Source of the DNA: Armatimonadota bacterium
GTDB taxonomy: Bacteria > Armatimonadota > Zipacnadia > Zipacnadales > UBA11051
Assembly: GCA_030612305.1 (NCBI GenBank)
Contig: JAUWOG010000083.1
Span: 1-8,219, forward strand
Length of the DNA: 8,219 nt
Reading direction: 5' to 3'
The notes under the pieces are model-generated. The model worked only from the letters and a program-made list of their open reading frames with translations, was not told the DNA's origin and did no database searches. Numbering within the stretch: the first letter of the stretch is position 1; every line of letters begins with the position of its first letter. This document shows positions 6,001 through 8,219 of the stretch, in pieces. A program made the position numbers and the translations under genes.

Positions 6001-8218
6001 CTGTCGCCCTCATGCTCGGCTTCCGCAGCACCGACACCTGCAACCCCGCAATGTCATACTCCTCGCAGCACAGGTCATGCTCCTGGACCCCGGCGTCCCC
6101 GCTTACCGCCGTCGTGACCTGGTGACAGAACGGGCAGGTCGCGATGCCGGTGGGGTATTCCCCGCCGCAGACGGTACAGAGCCGGTGACCCGGACAGACG
6201 GCCCCGGAATGCACGTGGTCGGGGTCACTTGCGCCACGCAAGAACTGACCGCAATTCGGACAGCGGTAGAAGACATCCCAGCCGGCAGTAAAAGCCCTGC
6301 TACTGCCGCCGGGCGGGTCGAGATGCTCCTCATCCGCCCAGGTGACCAGCCCGCCGCGATAGCCCTCATCATCATCCAGATAGTTGCTGTACGTAGCTCC
6401 CGCAGCCGGTGGAACCGACGGCGGCTGATAGGGCGGGATCTCGATGTGCACTGACTGCGCGTTCGACGAACTCGCGTCATCCTCGTGCGTGTACACCTGA
6501 TAGATATTCCGGTCATAGTCGTGCTGGTCAAAGAGCGTGTCTGACATCTCGTAGGCGAACTTGCACGCGCTCCTGGGCAGGATGTGCCGCATCGCATACG
6601 AAGTCACGGCTCCCGCGTTATCAACCCGGTCCACGGCCCCCGACACTGCCAGGTCACGCCAGATCTCATGGCCTGCGTAGTAGTCGCCGACCATTTCGCT
6701 GGTGGGGAGCGGGATCGGCGGATTGTGGTACGGGCAATCGGTCACTGTCGGATCCGTCTCGATGCGCCCGCAGAATGTGCACCGCCGAGCGGATAGCACG
6801 GGCGGCACGCTGTCATCCTGGAAGCGGTTGTAGAGGTCGAACTCCCTCGTCGGTGTGCGCATACCCGGACCGTATTCACCGAAAAATACCAGAGGAAAAA
6901 CTGTCGGATCGACCACACTGCCCAGGATGATGCGTGGATAGGTGCTGTCGGGACCATTCAGTTCCGCCGCCTCGGTATCCGTATAGTCGTCGGAATGTGC
7001 CCAGTTGTCATTGGTCGCCGGTATCTCCACGCGCGACGACACATACCGTGTCTCGCCGAGGTACTCGACATACTGGCGCGCGGCGAAATTCGCCGTGCCG
7101 CCTCCTACCTCCAGATTCGTCACATCGTTTTGCCAGTCATACTGCCATTCCCAGCCGTCATAGCAGAGGTAGGTCAGGGCGCCAGCTTGGCCATGCGCTA
7201 CACCGCCGGCGGGGGGACTATCGTCAGCGTATTGCACCGCCGCCGTACCGACCCCCACCTCGTTCGGCTGTATCTCCAGCGCACTCCTCACCACGGCCGC
7301 GGCCCCCGTCTCAGCCACGTTGCTGTCAGTGGTGATGACGCCGCCGCTCGGAGTCAGCCAACAGCTTCTCGGAGTTACTGCGCCCAGGCCCGCCTCTACC
7401 AGCGCCGGCATCTCATCATAGCTCGGGAAAAGCCTCGCGTTGCTGTCCACCGTGAACCTGTACCGGTACTGCTGATCGAGTGTGAAGCCCGCATGTGTAG
7501 CCTGCACCGTCACAGCCCCGGAGTTGCTGATGTACGTGGTAATGGGCTGGACGACCGTATTCCAGCAATCAAAGTCCTCGCCGTAGAGCTGGCTATACAT
7601 CCTCACTTCGGCGCGAACTTCCGGACCTGCCCCTACCACCCACGTCCGATACTCAATATACCATTCGTCCCCATCATCGAGGCGGTACGGATTCAGGCCG
7701 ACGATAATGCCACCGTTGCCGTCGCCCAGAGTCTCCGCCAGGTTGTTGACCTCGGCACACGGCCTCGTCACACCCGGCGGCATGATGAAGAACCGCAGAT
7801 GCGTGCTGCCGTCAATGTTGTCGCTGCTCGAAGCGCCGCCCATGTCGCACGTTTCCAGATGCAGCGTCGAGCGGCTATCTTCCGTGTTGTCCTTCGGATG
7901 AAAAACCTTGCCCATGACTATCCGGCGGACGGTATTCCCGGACGTGTCGGTGTACTCGTAGTCGTGCGGGTCGCCGGCGGCGATCACATGCTGAGAAGTG
8001 TTCAACACCCGGTGAGCCGCAGCCACCTTCACCATTGCCAGATTAGCCGGATGCCCGGCGACATTGTACGGATTGGAACAGGTGCCCGTGCCCCGCTCAT
8101 ACGAGGAGTGCCCACAGTATGGGCAGACCCAGGTGGCCCTTATCCCCGCCATATTGAACATCTGTGTCGGTTCGCGCACCGGCGTCGGCTCGTCCTTCGG
8201 ATCCACATACGCCCGCAT
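3098..8218 (-). CDS. Giant protein of unknown function: zinc-knuckle motifs plus propeller-like C-terminal half (5' end open)
   Basis: An uninterrupted frame of at least 1706 codons reaches the right edge. The first visible ATG (8218) has no readable upstream sequence, so it may be internal. I do not recognise a named family. Residues 1-700 carry four Cys/His clusters: C32/C35/C47, C480/C483/C495/H498, C653/C656/C675/H678 and C681/C684/C695/C698. Residues about 720-1075 are rich in Gly, Pro and Asn, with an EF-hand-like loop DTNGDGALS (910-918). Residues about 1078-1650 are beta-rich, with repeated strands such as RWAFWHRR, HWLFWHTG and RYWLFWTS and two DPSV motifs (1213, 1416), recalling beta-propeller proteins. 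No transmembrane helix is visible; any signal peptide would lie upstream of the window. Its position before pilMNO suggests, without proving, a role with the pilus or as its cargo. It ends 201 bp before pilM, which has its own promoter. The CDS is certain; function is unknown. Confidence 0.9.
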   Translation of the reverse strand: MRAYVDPKDEPTPVREPTQMFNMAGIRATWVCPYCGHSSYERGTGTCSNPYNVAGHPANLAMVKVAAAHRVLNTSQHVIAAGDPHDYEYTDTSGNTVRRIVMGKVFHPKDNTEDSRSTLHLETCDMGGASSSDNIDGSTHLRFFIMPPGVTRPCAEVNNLAETLGDGNGGIIVGLNPYRLDDGDEWYIEYRTWVVGAGPEVRAEVRMYSQLYGEDFDCWNTVVQPITTYISNSGAVTVQATHAGFTLDQQYRYRFTVDSNARLFPSYDEMPALVEAGLGAVTPRSCWLTPSGGVITTDSNVAETGAAAVVRSALEIQPNEVGVGTAAVQYADDSPPAGGVAHGQAGALTYLCYDGWEWQYDWQNDVTNLEVGGGTANFAARQYVEYLGETRYVSSRVEIPATNDNWAHSDDYTDTEAAELNGPDSTYPRIILGSVVDPTVFPLVFFGEYGPGMRTPTREFDLYNRFQDDSVPPVLSARRCTFCGRIETDPTVTDCPYHNPPIPLPTSEMVGDYYAGHEIWRDLAVSGAVDRVDNAGAVTSYAMRHILPRSACKFAYEMSDTLFDQHDYDRNIYQVYTHEDDASSSNAQSVHIEIPPYQPPSVPPAAGATYSNYLDDDEGYRGGLVTWADEEHLDPPGGSSRAFTAGWDVFYRCPNCGQFLRGASDPDHVHSGAVCPGHRLCTVCGGEYPTGIATCPFCHQVTTAVSGDAGVQEHDLCCEEYDIAGLQVSVLRKPSMRATAAAVQMGRVQPGVGSSRPDVNVQGIVGNRAFPADTSLEATMPLVNNGNITSAVRLANVTNRDAASADVALPHYSRLQVPAYDYSRGRMAQTTPITRLTMKSFSPYGNVPPAWRDFPSWNIASAPAFAPSGVEQLGSLQAGYPAVGGVYNEQPIPLGQPAGTYLGQTLCFLDTNGDGALSFQIGGPGGAGTNTFNTQFDPLVDYPLEPVYDTVAGDVRVFGSRLPQNDYYSADASPTPIIAANNRVQVIWAGSRPSAAGTGSLPVTCAPGDDISDIPSSSAPVNLLYATATYNAPPANDPLYRSYSWPLSGSELVDPYNLSNDSGAGTVSSSPWALGNGAGRWAFWHRRLQHPGGTESTLRYDTSTAGDWAWSGSGAGEWIYSTGLPKENLRSFIDGGGEHWLFWHTGSAGKQQLMYRWDHTLGTTDDNEGPVPVTNRASREWRSDVFPTIDPRDETLLVNIRKPSQSPFVYAKDPSVFLDPGGDVNLFFSGYARSEQEADICWTRFDINGMDGQNSGVPNYGKLAFARTSYLDGPWVYTNAAAWTQMPEELGANGLRQVFTTRHLDWACHYTGAGDNFAETPHIPDPATANLVRGDADFVWNNSSLVDPVFCLSLIYDDPNDGGRPQAATFLLTWEAGEYLRSRGVYRVYPRLYALDGATMPMPPGILDGTSYLLQDPSVSGRQVMMEINPATGTLSFSSPLFNVDNPADPLAVFNDGMTLGGGVNLIDVAVFGSYHPYVYRVTRNGADDDCPSAFYIPGVDPSRLTVFWRRRYPVSSAPHFGRSGFMCKSYATSVQVAKPPISGISTLQNAYSGAAITHSSGAAELMAGIVRLTDAYVGTTVHIVYDTPDGATHSEYHQVPGWSVERPIPIRTGGAEGRLVVQPEVYSASGMNTVRYWLFWTSLGRVFDLRLLNASGLGSTPDAGARVGGEPIILQSSDVYSAVVSPETGTVARERQAATVSFDPT
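3689..4987 (-). other. Propeller-like region of the giant protein
   Basis: Residues about 1078-1510 contain recurring strand signatures: RWAFWHRRL (1080-1088), HWLFWHTGS (1139-1147), VNLFFSGYA (1224-1232) and LTVFWRRRY (1505-1513), with a later RYWLFWTSLG (1636-1645). Two DPSV motifs and a DPVF motif (1348-1351) sit at similar places before hydrophobic strands. This pattern is common in beta-propellers, including the five-bladed glycosidase clans, but no catalytic set can be assigned. The fold call is an inference from pattern only. Confidence 0.35.
5456..5491 (-). other. EF-hand-like calcium-loop candidate in the giant protein
   Basis: Residues 910-921 read DTNGDGALSFQI. Asp910, Asn912 and Asp914 followed by Gly match the start of an EF-hand or dockerin-type loop, with a hydrophobic residue at the usual place. 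The position-12 acidic residue is absent (Ile921), so binding is doubtful. Confidence 0.25.
6125..6262 (-). other. Tandem zinc-ribbon-like pair in the giant protein
   Basis: Residues 653-698 hold two adjacent four-ligand sets. The first is CPNC with CPGH (C653, C656, C675, H678). The second is CTVCGG with CPFC (C681, C684, C695, C698). The CxxC-Gly knuckle followed 10-18 residues later by a second CxxC or CxxH is the zinc-ribbon pattern. A CC pair follows at 717-718. Confidence 0.65.
6725..6781 (-). other. Zinc-knuckle-like motif in the giant protein
   Basis: Residues 480-498 read CTFCGR, then 9 residues, then CPYH. The four ligands C480, C483, C495 and H498 match a zinc-ribbon spacing (CxxC-x11-CxxH). 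Confidence 0.6.
8051..8125 (-). other. N-terminal zinc-knuckle-like motif in the giant protein
   Basis: Residues 32-36 read CPYCG, followed by C47. H56 could be the fourth ligand. The knuckle resembles the later three, but the second half is incomplete. Confidence 0.45.
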
Positions 8219-8219
8219 C

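Noticed and set aside
3425..6454. Long plus-strand Arg/His-rich frames opposite the giant gene
   Set aside because: Products are Arg/His/Pro-rich with no recognisable motifs, as expected from antisense of a GC-rich gene; none has a convincing ribosome binding site that I could identify.
1..8219. CRISPR arrays, tRNA or rRNA genes, insertion sequences
   Set aside because: No spaced direct-repeat array, no cloverleaf or rRNA-like stretch and no transposase features; the window is almost fully explained by four coding frames and one promoter gap.

Overview
The window reads as chromosomal DNA from a GC-rich bacterium with a type IV pilus or type II secretion-like envelope machine. The phylum cannot be fixed from sequence alone. 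PilM, PilN and PilO imply an inner-membrane alignment complex, usual in diderm bacteria; a deep-branching, poorly sampled lineage such as Armatimonadota is a guess from overall style (divergent PilM/PilN with long low-complexity extensions beside a giant unknown protein). All supported genes are on the minus strand, so the layout is best read from right to left.

From 8219 down to 3098 a single open frame of at least 1706 codons encodes a very large protein of unknown function, open at the right edge. It carries four CxxC zinc-knuckle-like motifs in its N-terminal 700 residues, a Gly/Pro/Asn-rich middle, and a C-terminal half with repeated W-x-F-W strands and DPSV motifs suggesting a beta-propeller-like fold. 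No membrane segment or signal peptide lies in the visible part.

A 201-bp gap (2897-3097) follows. It holds a possible weak terminator, three GATAC-type repeats spaced 21 and 22 bp apart, and a sigma70-type promoter with a perfect TTGACA box that should drive the genes to its left.

From 2896 to the left edge lie pilM (actin-like ATPase with an unusual 122-residue acidic insertion), pilN (GTG start, Gly/Pro/Met-rich tail, with a hairpin directly against its ribosome binding site) and pilO (cut by the left edge). In known systems PilM binds the cytoplasmic N-terminus of PilN, and PilN pairs with PilO in the periplasm to link the cytoplasmic motor to the outer-membrane secretin. PilP and PilQ would be expected beyond position 1. 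The giant protein may be a secreted or surface partner of this machine, comparable in genomic position and architecture (not in detectable sequence) to PilY1-type tip proteins, but that is inference.
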